From Ramlibacter algicola (GTDB taxonomy: Bacteria > Pseudomonadota > Gammaproteobacteria > Burkholderiales > Burkholderiaceae_C), in NCBI RefSeq assembly GCF_016641735.1, contig NZ_JAEDAO010000001.1:2480001-2544000 (forward strand): 64,000 nucleotides of DNA, given 5' to 3'. The notes beneath the pieces are model-generated. The model was not told the DNA's origin and did not search any database. It saw nothing but the letters and a program-made list of their open reading frames with translations. Below, one piece after another: positions 21,950 through 33,366 of the stretch. Each line of letters begins with the position of its first letter. Within the stretch, counting starts at the first letter, position 1. The position numbers were made by a program, and so were the translations under genes.

Positions 21950-24586
21950 TCAAGCCGCCAGCGCTTCCAGCAACTCCGTCTCGATCTCGATCTGGCGGCG
22001 GTTCTGCTGCAGTTCCGGCCCGTCGACGAGGAACGTGTCCTCGACGCGCTCGCCCAGCGTCGTCACCTTCGCGAGCTGCAGGTTGATCTTGTGCTTCGCA
22101 AGCACGAGCGCGATGGAATACAGCAAGCCGAGCCGATCGCTCGCGGAGATCGACAGCAGCCAGCGTTGCGCGCGTTCATCGGGCGCCAGTTGGACGCGCG
22201 GCGCGACCGGGAAGCTCTTGACCCGGCGCGACACGCGCCCGCGGCTGGGAGCGGGGAGCGGGCCCGCGCGCTCCAGCGTCTGCTCCAGCCCGTTCTCCAC
22301 CATGCTCACCAGCTCGCGGTAGTGCTCGGGCAGCATCGCCGTGACGACCTGGAAGGTGTCCAGCGCGTAGCCGTTGCGCGCGGTGTGGATGCGCGCGTCC
22401 AGGATCGAGAAGCCGGCCTGGTCGAAGTAGCCGCAGATGCGGGCGAACAGGTCGGGCTGGTCCGGCGTGTAGACCACGACTTGCAGGCCTTCGCCCGCGG
22501 GCGATCGCCGCGCGCGCACCAGCGCCTTGGTGGCGCCCACGTGGCGCGAGATGTGGCGCGTGTGCCAGGCGATCTCGCCGGCGTCGTGGCGCATGAAGTA
22601 GCCGACGTCCAGCGTGTCCCACAGCTTCTTGTGCGCTTCGAAGGGCATCGAGTGCAGCTGCATCTGCACCAGCGCCTCGCGCTTGCGCTGCTCGATCTCG
22701 GCCGAGGTGTCCGGCTGGTGCCCACCCAGTGCACGCAGCGTCGCGCGGTACAGGTCTTCCAGCAGCTTGCCCTTCCAGGCGTTCCACACCTTCGGGCTGG
22801 TGCCGCGGATGTCAGCGACGGTGAGCAGGTACAGCGCGGTGAGCGTGCGCTCGTCCTTCACGCGTGCCGCGAACGCGGAGATCACTTCTGGGTCGGACAG
22901 GTCTTCCTTCTGCGCGATGCGGCTCATGGTCAGGTGCTCGCGCACCAGGAACTCCACCAGCCGCGCGTCCGTGGTCTTGAAGCCGTGCTGGCGGCAGAAG
23001 CGCCGCACCTCCTGCCCGCCCAGCTCGGAGTGGTCGCCGCCGCGGCCCTTGGCGATGTCGTGGAACAGCGCAGCGATGTACAGCACCCACGGGCGGTCGT
23101 AGCCGGCGGCCAGCTGCGAGCAGAACGGGTACTCGTGCGCGTGCTCGGCGATGAAGAAGCGGCGCACGTTGCGCAGCACCATCAGGATGTGCTGGTCCAC
23201 GGTGTAGACGTGGAACAGGTCGTGCTGCATCTGGCCGACGATGCGCCGGAACGGCCAGAGGTAGCGGCCCAGCACCGACGTCTGGTTCATCAGCCGGAAC
23301 GAGTGCGTCAGGCCGGCCGGCTGCATCAGCATCGCGCGGAAAGTCGCGTGGTTGATGGGATCGTTGCGGAACTTCGCGTCCATCACGCCGCGCGCGTTGT
23401 ACAGCGCCCGCAGCGTGCGCGCGGACAGGCCCTTGATGCCCATCGTGGTCTGGTACAGCAGGAAGGTCTCGAGGATCGCTTGCGGCTCGCGCTGGTACAG
23501 CCCGTCGTCGACCACCTCCAGCATCCCGCCCTTGTTCAGGAAGCGCGCGTTCAAGGGTTCCGGGTCGCCGCCGCCGGGGATCAGGCGCTCCTCGATGTTC
23601 AGCAGCAGGATCTGGTTCAGCTGCGTCACCGCCTTGGCCGCCCAGTAGAAGCGCTTCATCAGCTGCTCGCTGGCGCGCTGCACCAGCCGGCCTTCGGGCG
23701 TCGTGACGTTGCGGTAGCCGAAGGTTTCCGCGACGGCGGTCTGCAGGTCGAACACCAGCCGGTCCTCGCGGCGGCGCGCGATGGCATGCAACCGCGCGCG
23801 GATCAGGTCCAGCAGCGCCTCGTTGCGCTGAAGCTGCCTCGCCTCCAGGTCGGTGGCCAGCCCGCGGCGGGCGAGTTCGTCCCAGCTGGTGCCGAAGCGC
23901 GCCGCACGCGCGATCCACAGGATGACCTGCAGGTCGCGCAGGCCGCCCGGCGATTCCTTGCAGTTGGGCTCCAGCGAGTACGGCGTGTTCTCGTACTTGG
24001 TGTGCCGCTGGCGCATCTCCAGCGTCTTGGCGATGAAGAAGGCCTGCGGGTCCAGCACCTCGCGTGAGCGCGCCTGCAGGTCGGCGAACAAGGCAGCGTC
24101 GCCCGCCAGCAGGCGCGATTCGAGCAGCGAGGTCTGGATGGTGACGTCGGCCTGCGCCTGCTGCACGCACTCGGCGACCGTGCGCACGCTGGAGCCGATC
24201 TCCAGGCCCGTGTCCCAGCAGTTGCCGATGAACCCCTCGAGCCGCTGCTTGAGCGACGCGTCGCCATCGGCCTGCACGCCGTCGGGCAGCAGCAATAGCA
24301 CGTCGACATCCGAATGCGGGAACAGCTCGCCGCGGCCGTAGCCGCCGACCGCGACCAGCGCGGAGCCGGTCGGGAATTCAGCCAGGTCCCACAGCTCGCG
24401 CAGCGCAGCGTCGACGTGGCGCGCCAGCCGGCGCAGCAGCGGGCGCACGGCGCGTGCCGCGAGGCCCGGCGCGAGCAGCGCGGCGTTGACCGCGTCCTTC
24501 TGCGCCTTCAGTCGATCGCGCAGCGCGGCGCAGGGATTGGGGAGAGCCGCCGTCCCGGCCGGCAGGGTGCGCGCGGCGGCGGTCAC
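21950..24586 (-). CDS. glnD: Bifunctional uridylyltransferase/uridylyl-removing enzyme GlnD
   Basis: 878-aa nitrogen sensor that uridylylates PII when glutamine is low and removes UMP when it is high. The nucleotidyltransferase active site is [20 protein letters not shown] (about residues 80-100). The HD hydrolase has [18 protein letters not shown] in the middle third. Two ACT domains occupy the C-terminal 180 residues ([32 protein letters not shown]). It is 7 nt downstream of map on the same strand, a common pairing. Confidence 0.97.
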   Translation of the reverse strand: MTAAARTLPAGTAALPNPCAALRDRLKAQKDAVNAALLAPGLAARAVRPLLRRLARHVDAALRELWDLAEFPTGSALVAVGGYGRGELFPHSDVDVLLLLPDGVQADGDASLKQRLEGFIGNCWDTGLEIGSSVRTVAECVQQAQADVTIQTSLLESRLLAGDAALFADLQARSREVLDPQAFFIAKTLEMRQRHTKYENTPYSLEPNCKESPGGLRDLQVILWIARAARFGTSWDELARRGLATDLEARQLQRNEALLDLIRARLHAIARRREDRLVFDLQTAVAETFGYRNVTTPEGRLVQRASEQLMKRFYWAAKAVTQLNQILLLNIEERLIPGGGDPEPLNARFLNKGGMLEVVDDGLYQREPQAILETFLLYQTTMGIKGLSARTLRALYNARGVMDAKFRNDPINHATFRAMLMQPAGLTHSFRLMNQTSVLGRYLWPFRRIVGQMQHDLFHVYTVDQHILMVLRNVRRFFIAEHAHEYPFCSQLAAGYDRPWVLYIAALFHDIAKGRGGDHSELGGQEVRRFCRQHGFKTTDARLVEFLVREHLTMSRIAQKEDLSDPEVISAFAARVKDERTLTALYLLTVADIRGTSPKVWNAWKGKLLEDLYRATLRALGGHQPDTSAEIEQRKREALVQMQLHSMPFEAHKKLWDTLDVGYFMRHDAGEIAWHTRHISRHVGATKALVRARRSPAGEGLQVVVYTPDQPDLFARICGYFDQAGFSILDARIHTARNGYALDTFQVVTAMLPEHYRELVSMVENGLEQTLERAGPLPAPSRGRVSRRVKSFPVAPRVQLAPDERAQRWLLSISASDRLGLLYSIALVLAKHKINLQLAKVTTLGERVEDTFLVDGPELQQNRRQIEIETELLEALAA

Positions 24587-24593
24587 GGGCGCC

Positions 24594-25400
24594 TCAGGCG
24601 GCGTTGACGAAGGGCGGCGGCGGCGGGCTGCCGGCCGACAGCGTCAGCACCTCGTAGCCGGTCTCGGTGACCAGCACCGTGTGCTCCCACTGGGCGGACA
24701 ACGAATGGTCCTTGGTCACGATGGTCCAGCCGTCGTTGCCCAGTTCCTTCACCTCCTTGCGGCCGGCGTTGATCATGGGCTCGATGGTGAAGGTCATGCC
24801 GGGCACCAGTTCCTCCAGCGTGCCGGGCTTGCCGTAGTGCAGCACCTGCGGCTCCTCGTGAAAGTTGCGGCCGATGCCGTGGCCGCAGAACTCGCGCACG
24901 ACGGAGAAGCCGTTCTTCTCGGCGAACTGCTGGATCGCCCAGCCGATGTCGCCCAGGCGCGCGCCCGGCCTGACCTTGGTGATGCCGTGCCACATCGCGT
25001 CGTAGGTGATCGCGACCAGGCGCTTGGCGGCGATGGAGGCCTCGCCGACGATGAACATGCGGCTGGTGTCGCCGTACCAGCCGTCCTTGATGACGGTGAC
25101 GTCGACGTTGACGATGTCGCCCTTCTTCAGCGGCTTGTCGTTCGGGATGCCGTGGCACACCACGTGGTTGACCGACGTGCACAGCGAGGCGGGGTAGGGC
25201 GGGTAGCCCGGAGGCTGGTAGCCCAGCGTGGCGGAGACGCTGCCCTGCTTCTTCATGCACTCGGCGGACAGCTGGTCGATCTCGCGCGTGGTGATGCCGG
25301 GCTTGATGTGGGGCGTGAGGAAGTCCAGCACCTCGGCCGCCAGCCGGCAGGCGGTTCGCATGCCCTGGATGCCGTCGACGTCCTTGTACGTGATGCTCAT
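24594..25400 (-). CDS. map: Methionine aminopeptidase type I
   Basis: 268-aa metalloprotease that trims initiator methionine. Dimetal ligands are in [20 protein letters not shown] (two Asp), [14 protein letters not shown] (His), FTIEPM (Glu) and [10 protein letters not shown] (Glu). The ATG start [11 protein letters not shown] fits the family. The last residues are proline-rich ([11 protein letters not shown]). It is divergent from purL and precedes glnD. Confidence 0.97.
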   Translation of the reverse strand: MSITYKDVDGIQGMRTACRLAAEVLDFLTPHIKPGITTREIDQLSAECMKKQGSVSATLGYQPPGYPPYPASLCTSVNHVVCHGIPNDKPLKKGDIVNVDVTVIKDGWYGDTSRMFIVGEASIAAKRLVAITYDAMWHGITKVRPGARLGDIGWAIQQFAEKNGFSVVREFCGHGIGRNFHEEPQVLHYGKPGTLEELVPGMTFTIEPMINAGRKEVKELGNDGWTIVTKDHSLSAQWEHTVLVTETGYEVLTLSAGSPPPPPFVNAA

Positions 25401-25525
25401 GGCCGCGATTATCCCAGACGCCCCCGCGCGCCGCTGGAGAGCACGACCGTGCCCGGTAGAATGACGGGGTCTCGTCGCGGGCCCCAGTCAGCGGTCCGCG
25501 GTGCCTTCCCCACACAGGCCGTCCA

Positions 25526-28500
25526 GTGACCCTGCACATCACCGAGTTCGAAGGGGGTCGCGCGCTCAGCGACTTCCGCATCCGCCAATTGCTGCCGCGC
25601 CTGCGCGAGGTGCACGAGAGGATCGAGGGGGTGCATGCACGCTTCCTGCACCTGGCCGCGTGGGACCATGCACCATCCGCGGGCGACCGTGACCGGCTCG
25701 CTGCGCTGCTGACCTACGGCGAGCCCTTCGCGGGCAACGCGGACGGCGAACTCTTCGTCGTCACGCCGCGCCTCGGGACCGTGTCGCCGTGGGCTTCGAA
25801 GGCGACCGACATCGCGCACAACTGCGGCCTCGGCGTGCACCGGGTCGAACGCGCCGTCGAGTACCGCGTGCAGCTCAAGGGCAAGCTGCTGGGCAATGAC
25901 ACGCTGTCCGCCGCGCAACGCGAGGCCATCGCCGCGCTGCTGCACGACCGCATGACCGAGAGCGTGCTGCCGGACCGCAGCGGTGCGCAGCACCTGTTCG
26001 ACGAAGTGGAAGCCGCGCCGATGGAGCAGGTGGACGTGCTCGGTGGCGGCCGCGGCGCGCTGGAGCGCGCCAACGTGCAGTTCGGCCTGGCGCTGGCCGA
26101 CGACGAGATCGATTACCTGGTCGAAGCCTTCCGCAAGCTGGAACGCAACCCGACCGACGTCGAGCTGATGATGTTCGCGCAGGCCAACAGCGAGCACTGC
26201 CGGCACAAGATCTTCAACGCGCAGTTCACCATCGATGGCGTGCCGCAGGACAAGTCGCTGTTCGGGATGATCCGCAACACGCACCAGCTGCAGCCGGCGC
26301 ACACCATCGTCGCCTACGCGGACAACGCGGCGGTGATGGAAGGCTCGAAGGTCGAGGCGTTCGTTCCCGCGCGCGGCGACGTACCGAGCGCTTACCAGCG
26401 GCGCGACGCCACGCACCACGTGCTGATGAAGGTGGAGACGCACAACCACCCGACCGCGATTTCGCCGTTCCCAGGCGCGTCGACGGGTGCCGGCGGCGAG
26501 ATCCGCGACGAAGGCGCCACCGGCCGCGGCGCGAAGCCCAAGGCAGGCCTGACCGGCTTCTCGGTCTCGAAGCTGTGGGACTCGCCGAACGGCCGGCCCG
26601 CGCACATCGCCAGCGCGCTGCAGATCATGACCGAGGGCCCGCTGGGCGGCGCCGCGTTCAACAACGAGTTCGGCCGTCCCAACCTGCTGGGCTACTTCCG
26701 CGAGTACGAGCAGGACGTCGCCGGCGTGGTCCGCGGCTACCACAAGCCGATCATGATCGCGGGCGGCCTGGGCTCGATCGACGAGCGCGTGACGCACAAG
26801 ATCCAGTTCCCCGCCGGCACGCTGCTGGTGCAGCTGGGCGGTCCGGGCATGCGCATCGGCATGGGCGGCGGCGCGGCGAGCTCGATGGCCACCGGCACCA
26901 ACGCCGCCGACCTCGACTTCGATTCCGTGCAGCGCGGCAACCCGGAGATCGAGCGCCGCGCGCAGGAGGTCATCAACCACTGCTGGACGCTGGGCGAGCA
27001 GAACCCGGTCCTGGCGATCCACGACGTCGGTGCGGGCGGGCTGTCGAACGCGTTCCCCGAATTGACCAACGACGCCGGGCGCGGCGCGCGGTTCGACCTG
27101 CGCCAGGTGCCGCTGGAGGAATCCGGCCTCGCGCCCAAGGAGATCTGGAGCAACGAGAGCCAGGAACGCTACGTGCTGGCCATCGCGCCCGAGTCGCTGG
27201 AGCAGTTCCGCGCGCTGTGCGAGCGCGAGCGGTGCCCGTTCGCGGTGGTGGGGGTGGCGACGGAGGAGCGGCAGCTCGTGGTGGCGGACGAGGGCGCAGC
27301 GACGCCGGTGGACATGCCCATGGACGTCCTCCTCGGCAAGCCGCCCAAGATGCACCGCGACGTGAAGACCGTGCGGCGGGACGTGCCGGCGATCGATCTC
27401 ACGGGCGTCGAACTGCAGGACGCCGTCATCAAGGTGCTCGCGCACCCGACCGTCGCGTCCAAGCGCTTCCTGGTGACGATCGGCGATCGCACCGTGGGCG
27501 GCCTGTCCCATCGCGACCAGATGGTCGGTCCGTGGCAAGTGCCGGTGGCCGACTGCGCCGTGACGCTGGCCGACTACAAGGGCTTCGCGGGCGAGGCGAT
27601 GAGCATGGGCGAGCGCACGCCGCTGGCCGCCACCAACGCCGCGGCTTCGGGCCGCATGGCGGTGGCTGAAGCCATCACGAACCTGCTCGCCGCGCCGATC
27701 GAGCTGCCGCGGGTGAAGCTGTCGGCCAACTGGATGGCCGCGTGCGGCGAGCCCGGCGAGGACGCAGCGCTGTACGAGACGGTGCAGGCGGTGGGCATGG
27801 AACTGTGCCCGCAGCTGGGCATCTCGATCCCGGTCGGCAAGGACAGCCTGTCGATGCGCACGCAGTGGTCGGAGGACGGCGCGCGCAAGCAGGTCACGGC
27901 GCCGGTCAGCCTCGTGATCACCGCGTTCGCCACGCTGGCCGACGTGCGCGGCACGCTGACGCCGCAACTGGACGCGCAGCAGGACACGACGCTGGTGCTG
28001 GTCGACCTGGGCAAGGGCCGCCACCGCATGGGCGGCAGCATCCTGGCGCAGGTGCTGGGCCAGCCCGGCGGCGACGTGCCGGATCTCGACGACGCGCAGG
28101 ACCTCATCCAGCTGGTGAACGCCATCAACGCGCTGCGCTCGCAGGGCAAGCTGCTGGCATACCACGACCGCAGCGACGGTGGCCTGATGGCGGCCGCGTG
28201 CGAGATGGCGTTCGCGGGCCATGTCGGCGTGAGCCTGAACGTGGACCTGCTGGTCACGGAAGGCGACGGCATCAGCGACAGCCGCGCCGACTTCGGCGAT
28301 GCGAAGAACTGGGCCTCGCAAATCGCGCCGCGCCGCCAGGAGCTCACGCTCAAGGCGCTGTTCAACGAGGAACTCGGCGTCGTGCTGCAGGTGCGCACCG
28401 CCGAACGCAACGAGGTGATGCAAGTGCTGCGCGAGCACGGCCTCTCGAAGCACAGCCACTTCGTCGGCGTGACCCGTCCCGCGTCGTCGGCGATCGAAAT

Positions 28501-29497
28501 GGGCAAGGGCGAAGTGCAGGTCTGGCGCGACACCAAGGCGGTGTTCAGCGCGAAGCTGGCCGACCTGCACCAGGTGTGGGACAGCGTCAGCTGGAAGATC
28601 TGCCAGCAGCGCGACAACCCCGAGTGCGCGGACCAGGAGCATGCGGCCGCCGGCGACCCCGCCGACCCGGGCCTGCAGTTCGCGCCGTCGTTCGATCCGG
28701 CGGAGGACGTCGCCGCGCCGTTCCTGAATCTCGCTCGTCCGCGCGTGGCGATCCTGCGCGAGCAGGGCGTCAACTCGCATGTGGAGATGGCCTACTGCTT
28801 CGACACCGCGGGCTTCGAGGCGATCGACGTGCACATGACCGACCTGCAGTCCGGGCGCGCGAAGCTGGACGACTTCCGCGGCTTCGTCGCCTGCGGCGGC
28901 TTCAGCTACGGCGACACGCTGGGCGCGGGCATCGGCTGGGCGCGCAGCATCACGTTCAACCCGCAACTGGCCGACCAGTTCCGCGCGTTCTTCGGCCGCA
29001 ACGAGACATTTGCGCTGGGCGTGTGCAACGGCTGCCAGATGCTGGCAGAGCTCGCCGACATCATCCCGGGCGCGCAGGCCTGGCCGCGGTTCACCACCAA
29101 CAAGAGCGAGCGCTACGAGGCGCGCCTGTCGCAGGTGGAGGTGCTCGAGTCGCCCAGCATCTTCTTCGCCGGGATGGCGGGCAGCCGCCTGCCGATCGTG
29201 GTCGCGCACGGCGAGGGCTATGCGAACTTCGACCACCGCGGCGACTCGGCGAAGGTGATCCCGGCGATGCGCTTCACCGACCACCACGGCCGGCCGGCCG
29301 AGGCCTACCCGTTCAACCCGAATGGCAGCCCGGCCGGGCTGACGGCAGTGACGACGGCCGACGGCCGCTTCACGGCCATGATGCCGCACGCCGAGCGCGT
29401 GTTCCGCAACGTGCAGATGTCGTGGACCGGCGGCGACGTGGCGCAGGCCAGCCCGTGGCTGCGCATCTGGCGCAACGCGCGCCGCTGGGTGGGCTGA
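25526..29497 (+). CDS. purL: Phosphoribosylformylglycinamidine synthase PurL (large type)
   Basis: 1323-aa cytoplasmic enzyme converting FGAR to FGAM with ATP and glutamine in purine synthesis. The GTG start gives (M)[17 protein letters not shown]. The synthetase region has [20 protein letters not shown] and [11 protein letters not shown]. The C-terminal glutamine amidotransferase (about residues 1065-1323) has the catalytic Cys in [10 protein letters not shown] and a later EGRF-like region. The single-chain length of about 1300 aa is the proteobacterial form. Its stop is 3 nt from the stop of the convergent hydrolase gene. Confidence 0.98.
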   Translation: MTLHITEFEGGRALSDFRIRQLLPRLREVHERIEGVHARFLHLAAWDHAPSAGDRDRLAALLTYGEPFAGNADGELFVVTPRLGTVSPWASKATDIAHNCGLGVHRVERAVEYRVQLKGKLLGNDTLSAAQREAIAALLHDRMTESVLPDRSGAQHLFDEVEAAPMEQVDVLGGGRGALERANVQFGLALADDEIDYLVEAFRKLERNPTDVELMMFAQANSEHCRHKIFNAQFTIDGVPQDKSLFGMIRNTHQLQPAHTIVAYADNAAVMEGSKVEAFVPARGDVPSAYQRRDATHHVLMKVETHNHPTAISPFPGASTGAGGEIRDEGATGRGAKPKAGLTGFSVSKLWDSPNGRPAHIASALQIMTEGPLGGAAFNNEFGRPNLLGYFREYEQDVAGVVRGYHKPIMIAGGLGSIDERVTHKIQFPAGTLLVQLGGPGMRIGMGGGAASSMATGTNAADLDFDSVQRGNPEIERRAQEVINHCWTLGEQNPVLAIHDVGAGGLSNAFPELTNDAGRGARFDLRQVPLEESGLAPKEIWSNESQERYVLAIAPESLEQFRALCERERCPFAVVGVATEERQLVVADEGAATPVDMPMDVLLGKPPKMHRDVKTVRRDVPAIDLTGVELQDAVIKVLAHPTVASKRFLVTIGDRTVGGLSHRDQMVGPWQVPVADCAVTLADYKGFAGEAMSMGERTPLAATNAAASGRMAVAEAITNLLAAPIELPRVKLSANWMAACGEPGEDAALYETVQAVGMELCPQLGISIPVGKDSLSMRTQWSEDGARKQVTAPVSLVITAFATLADVRGTLTPQLDAQQDTTLVLVDLGKGRHRMGGSILAQVLGQPGGDVPDLDDAQDLIQLVNAINALRSQGKLLAYHDRSDGGLMAAACEMAFAGHVGVSLNVDLLVTEGDGISDSRADFGDAKNWASQIAPRRQELTLKALFNEELGVVLQVRTAERNEVMQVLREHGLSKHSHFVGVTRPASSAIEMGKGEVQVWRDTKAVFSAKLADLHQVWDSVSWKICQQRDNPECADQEHAAAGDPADPGLQFAPSFDPAEDVAAPFLNLARPRVAILREQGVNSHVEMAYCFDTAGFEAIDVHMTDLQSGRAKLDDFRGFVACGGFSYGDTLGAGIGWARSITFNPQLADQFRAFFGRNETFALGVCNGCQMLAELADIIPGAQAWPRFTTNKSERYEARLSQVEVLESPSIFFAGMAGSRLPIVVAHGEGYANFDHRGDSAKVIPAMRFTDHHGRPAEAYPFNPNGSPAGLTAVTTADGRFTAMMPHAERVFRNVQMSWTGGDVAQASPWLRIWRNARRWVG

Positions 29498-29500
29498 CGC

Positions 29501-31141
29501 TCAGTCCTCGAGCACGGCGCCGTCGTTCCAGCTGGAGACGACCAGGCGCACGCTGCCCTTCAGGCCGGGCGACGCGGGCAACAGGTGGCCCTTCCCGTCC
29601 GGCGCGAGGCTCTCGATGGGCAGTGACAGTTGCACGGAGCCCTTGTCGATCGGCGTGACGTCGATCGTGGCTTTCGGCGCCGACACGCCGTTGCCCTGCC
29701 AGCTGTAGGTCACCTTCCAATGGGCGTCGGCGCTGGCGGGCGGGAAGAGCTCCAGCACCGCGACATCGCGGAACAGGTAGTTGCCTTCGTAATGCTCGTT
29801 GAGCCACAGGCGGCGGTCGATCTCGTAGTCCGGCGTGCGTACGCCGAGTTCCAGGCTGTACGACAGCCCGGGCTTGTTCGGGTTCACGCGCGCGCGGTTG
29901 GCGAGGAACACCGTCGACAGGTACAGCGATTGCGGCGTCTCCAGCTGCGCCTGCGTGACGCAGGCGGGCGAGTCCTCCTCCGATCGGCGGCGTGTCAGCT
30001 GCCACAGCTTGCCGCGCGCCGATGCCTGCAACTCCACCTGGTACAGCGCCGCGACGGGACGGCCCTTGGCGGCCTTGACCACCATGGGGGGCAGGCGCAC
30101 CGCATCGATGTCCAGCCAGATGTCCACCCGAACGTCGCCGAACAGGAAGCGCGTGAGGTTCTGGAACGCCTCCTCGCTGTTCACGATGCCGAAGTAGCCC
30201 GAGTGGGAGCGGAATGCGAACGCCTTCCCGCACTGCTCGCCGACGCTGCCGTCGGCGTTCAGCGCGTTCAGCGTCGCGTTCTCGATGCGCACCAGCCCGT
30301 CGCTCCCATGGCCGACGAAAGTGCGTGACAGGCCGGCGGCCACTTCGTAGTCCATGCGGTTGGTGCCGACCATGGTGAAGATGCGGCGCGGCGACATGCG
30401 ATCCACCGGCATCAGGTCCACGCGGCCGTGCTTGGCGTAGGCGGCGTCCAGGCCGAGGTAGCCCGCCATCCCCGCGCCGCGGTTGAAGGTGTTGATCGCG
30501 AACAGCGACAGCCAGCGCGGCACGTTGATGCCGGCCACGTCGATGCCGTTGTGCGGCGTGGCGTAGGTGAAAAACTTGTCGACGCAGGCGGTCGCGCCGT
30601 GCGGGTCCAGCGCGGGGTTCTGCAGCATCGCGCGGCAGACCAGCCCGCCCATGGAGTGCGCGACCAGGTAGCACTTGAAGTCCTCGCGCTCCACGCCGTT
30701 GGCGGGGTTCGCGCAGACCAGATCGCGCACGCGGTCGACCAGCTTGCTCAGGTCGCGCGCGAACTGGCGGATGTCCGGCTGGGCGCCGCTGCCCAGCAGC
30801 AGCGACGCTTCGTCGTAGTAGCGGTGGATGAGGATGCAGCGCGCGTCGAGCCGGTTGTCGCTCTTGCGGCCGCTGGCGTCGCGCTCCCATTCGGGGTCCA
30901 GGATGTCGTGGCCGTCCTCGTACGCCTCGGTGTAGCCGTAGTCGGACATCAGGCGCACGACGGGCGACTCGAACACGGACTTGCGCGGCGGCAGCTTCCT
31001 GTCGGCGGTGGCGCGCAGCACCGTGGAGCCGATGTTGAAGCCGCAGAACGGGTCCGCGGTGGTCTCGTCGATCTCGCCCTGCGTCATCGCGTAGCCGCGC
31101 ACGTAGATGACCGGGTAGTACGGTGCCTGGAAGCGTGCCAT
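29501..31141 (-). CDS. Two-domain alpha/beta hydrolase (lipase/esterase-like)
   Basis: 546-aa protein without a signal peptide. Residues about 8-300 form an alpha/beta hydrolase of the PGAP1/lipase type. PVIYVRGYAM is the oxyanion strand, the nucleophile elbow AHSMGGLVCR puts Ser163 at the active site, and YATPHNG and GHGSDGLVRIENA give the likely Asp/His region. Residues about 325-546 look like a beta-rich C-terminal domain (VDIWLDIDAVRL, TYSWQGNGVSA, GSVRLVVSSWNDG) that I do not recognise. The substrate is unknown; a phospholipase or esterase is possible. Two palindromes lie upstream (31199-31215 and 31220-31236), the second shared with the selO/HDO intergenic region. Confidence 0.8.
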   Translation of the reverse strand: MARFQAPYYPVIYVRGYAMTQGEIDETTADPFCGFNIGSTVLRATADRKLPPRKSVFESPVVRLMSDYGYTEAYEDGHDILDPEWERDASGRKSDNRLDARCILIHRYYDEASLLLGSGAQPDIRQFARDLSKLVDRVRDLVCANPANGVEREDFKCYLVAHSMGGLVCRAMLQNPALDPHGATACVDKFFTYATPHNGIDVAGINVPRWLSLFAINTFNRGAGMAGYLGLDAAYAKHGRVDLMPVDRMSPRRIFTMVGTNRMDYEVAAGLSRTFVGHGSDGLVRIENATLNALNADGSVGEQCGKAFAFRSHSGYFGIVNSEEAFQNLTRFLFGDVRVDIWLDIDAVRLPPMVVKAAKGRPVAALYQVELQASARGKLWQLTRRRSEEDSPACVTQAQLETPQSLYLSTVFLANRARVNPNKPGLSYSLELGVRTPDYEIDRRLWLNEHYEGNYLFRDVAVLELFPPASADAHWKVTYSWQGNGVSAPKATIDVTPIDKGSVQLSLPIESLAPDGKGHLLPASPGLKGSVRLVVSSWNDGAVLED

Positions 31142-31219
31142 CGCCGGGCCCTCCTCGGCCGCAGGCTAAGGCTGGGCCACGGGCGGGGCACTAGGGTTGG
31201 CACGCAGCGCGTGCCGTGG

Positions 31220-31236
31220 CCCTGTCAATCTTGACG
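31220..31236. promoter_or_regulatory. Putative operator, copy 1 (TGTCAATCTTGACG)
   Basis: The imperfect palindrome TGTCAA-TC-TTGACG lies about 80 bp upstream of the hydrolase start (minus strand) and just past the end of the neighbouring SDR. The 16-mer 31220-31235 is the exact reverse complement of 40890-40905. A second palindrome GGCACGC-AGC-GCGTGCC (31199-31215) lies between it and the hydrolase. The binding protein is unknown. Confidence 0.4.
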
Positions 31237-31244
31237 CCGCTTCG

Positions 31245-31982
31245 TCAGAGTTCGCTGAGCCGGCCGCCGTCGACGACCAGTGTTGCGCCCTGGACGTGGC
31301 GCGCATCGTCCGACGCCAGGAAAGCGACGGCTGCAGCGATGTCGTCCGGCTGCAGCAGCTCCTGCGGGTCGATGTGCTCCACGCCGGACTGCACCTCGGG
31401 GTTGCTGCGCAGCATCGGCGTCTCGACGGCCCCGGGCAGCACGGCATTGCAGCGGATGTCGCGCGCGCGGCCTTCGAGGGCGGACGACCGGGTCAGCGAG
31501 AGCAGGGCGGCCTTGGCGGCCGCGTAGGGCGCCACGTGCGGCGTGGTGCGCACCGCATGCACGCTGGCGACGTTCACGACGGCGCCGCCCCGCGGCATGT
31601 GCAGGAACGCCTGCTTGGTGAAGAAGAACGCGCCGAGCAGGTCCACGCCGAGGATGCGCAGCCAGTCGTCGCCGGTGAACTGCTCGAGCGGCTTGAAGGA
31701 CATCAGGCCGGCGTTGTTCACCACGACGTCGAGCGCGCCGAAGCGGTCCAGCACCTGCCGCACGCAGCGCTGCACGCCGGCTTCGTTCGACACGTCGCAG
31801 ACCACCTCCAGGACCTGCGCCTCCTTCGGCAACGCTGCATGCGCACGTCCCAGCGCATCGGCGTCCAGGTCCACCAGCACGAGGCGCGCGCCTTCGCCCG
31901 CGAACCGTTGCGCGACGGCCAGCCCGATGCCCCCCGCCGCGCCCGTGACGAGCGCCACCTTGCCGTCGAACCGTCCCGCCAT
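31245..31982 (-). CDS. SDR family oxidoreductase
   Basis: 245-aa classical short-chain dehydrogenase: TGAAGGIGLA cofactor loop, VVNNAG, catalytic YAAAK and VVDGGRL at the end. LVDLDADAL after the second strand has an acidic residue that favours NAD over NADP. It starts 4 nt after the GH1-like gene, so the two are probably co-transcribed and may act on the same sugar-like or glycoside substrate (inference). Confidence 0.85.
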   Translation of the reverse strand: MAGRFDGKVALVTGAAGGIGLAVAQRFAGEGARLVLVDLDADALGRAHAALPKEAQVLEVVCDVSNEAGVQRCVRQVLDRFGALDVVVNNAGLMSFKPLEQFTGDDWLRILGVDLLGAFFFTKQAFLHMPRGGAVVNVASVHAVRTTPHVAPYAAAKAALLSLTRSSALEGRARDIRCNAVLPGAVETPMLRSNPEVQSGVEHIDPQELLQPDDIAAAVAFLASDDARHVQGATLVVDGGRLSEL

Positions 31983-31986
31983 GGCC

Positions 31987-33288
31987 TCACTCCGCGTTGT
32001 GCGGTGCGTCCGTGTCGCGCACCGGTTGCGACCGCGCGCGCTGGCGGCGACGCTGCGCCCAGCCTTCGCCGTGTTCGCTGGGCAGCACCACCGGCACCTG
32101 CAGGCACACGCTCTGTGTCGGCAGCACCTCGCGCCAGTCGGCGATCAGCTGCTTGTAGGCGCGGCCCACGGGGCGGATGCGGCGGTCCAGGTCGAAGAGG
32201 CCGAGCGCATTGGCCTGGCCGTTGTCCTCGCGCAGCGCGCTGTCCCAGTCGACCTGGTCCACCAGCGAATACCAGGTGAAGCCCAGCACGGGGACGCCGT
32301 CGTTGCGCACGCGCAGGACGTTGGCCCACTCCTTCCAGAGCCAGTTGACCGACGCGCGGCCTTGCGCATCGTCGACGAGGTTGGTCTCCGTGTGCATGAC
32401 GGGCAGGCGGTAGCGCTCGTGGTACTGGCGCGAGATCACCGCATAGCCGAACACCTCGCCCGATGGGGTCGTCAGCCCGTCGGCGCGCACCCGGTGCTCG
32501 TTGGTGACGTAGTAGTCGCTGCCCATGATGCAGTGGTGCTTGAGGCTGTGGCCCATGAAGAAGTGGTACTCCTCGCGCGCCAGGCCGTTGTCCATCAGGT
32601 ACTCGTACATCTCCGAGTCCACGCGGCGGCCGTAGTTCAGGTCGAGCGAGAGGAAACGCTTGGCGTTCATCAGTTCCGCCGGCCCGATCGCCGCCGGGTC
32701 CTCGGCGTGGAAGTACTCGGACGATTCGCTCTGGATGAAGATCGCGTCCGGCCGCACCTGCAGGATGGCCTCCATCGCGAGCACGTTGGCCTGCACGATG
32801 TGCTTGAGCGCCGTGACGAATGCGCGGTCGCTCGTGAGCTGCTCGTTCCACCAGCCGTACAGCGCGGAGAAGCGCGCGCAGATGTACATCTCGTTGACCG
32901 GCGTGTAGAGCTGCACCCACGGGAAGCGCTGCGCGAACGCCTTCGCGTAGCCGGCGAACAGGCGCGGGAAGTCCGGGTTCTGGAAGTTGCCGATCCAGTC
33001 GGGCACGCCGAAGTGGCACAGGTCGACGATGGGCACCAGGTCCCGGCGCTGCAGTTCGCCGAAGGTGGCGTCCGCGAACTCCCAGTCGCAGCGCCCGTCG
33101 CCGAGCCAGGTGCGGTGCAGCGGCGGCCCGTAGCGCAGGAAGCGGATGCCCAGCTCAGTGACCAGCGCGAAGTCCGCGCGCCAGTGGCGGTAGTGGCCGC
33201 ACTTGTCGAGCTCGTCGACGCGCCGGCCGCCCACGGTGGGATTGCTGTTCTCCACCCCGGTGGCGAACATGAAGCGGGCGTCGTCCAT
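31987..33288 (-). CDS. Divergent GH1-family glycoside hydrolase
   Basis: 433-aa TIM-barrel protein of the beta-glucosidase type. The N-terminal FATGVENSNP, YGPPLHRTWLGDG, LCHFGVPDWIGNFQNP and GFTWYSLVDQVDWDSAL match GH1 blocks. The acid/base region reads YTPVNEMYI (Glu133) instead of the usual NEP. The nucleophile region reads VMHTETNL (Glu301) instead of TENG. Both glutamates are kept, but the neighbours that bind sugar differ. No signal peptide. After about residue 395 the tail is basic (RRRQRARSQP) and probably disordered. It lies 78 nt downstream of eutC on the same strand. Confidence 0.82.
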   Translation of the reverse strand: MDDARFMFATGVENSNPTVGGRRVDELDKCGHYRHWRADFALVTELGIRFLRYGPPLHRTWLGDGRCDWEFADATFGELQRRDLVPIVDLCHFGVPDWIGNFQNPDFPRLFAGYAKAFAQRFPWVQLYTPVNEMYICARFSALYGWWNEQLTSDRAFVTALKHIVQANVLAMEAILQVRPDAIFIQSESSEYFHAEDPAAIGPAELMNAKRFLSLDLNYGRRVDSEMYEYLMDNGLAREEYHFFMGHSLKHHCIMGSDYYVTNEHRVRADGLTTPSGEVFGYAVISRQYHERYRLPVMHTETNLVDDAQGRASVNWLWKEWANVLRVRNDGVPVLGFTWYSLVDQVDWDSALREDNGQANALGLFDLDRRIRPVGRAYKQLIADWREVLPTQSVCLQVPVVLPSEHGEGWAQRRRQRARSQPVRDTDAPHNAE

Positions 33289-33366
33289 CCTGGACGACTG
33301 TGGGCCGTTGCCGCGCTGGCGCTGTAGGCGCCGGGCTGCTTTGCAATCGCGAAACGACCTGGCGGC

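Noticed and set aside
25409..29389. A 1326-codon antisense frame over purL
   Set aside because: Same artefact: it mirrors the third-position GC of purL and has no recognisable motif.
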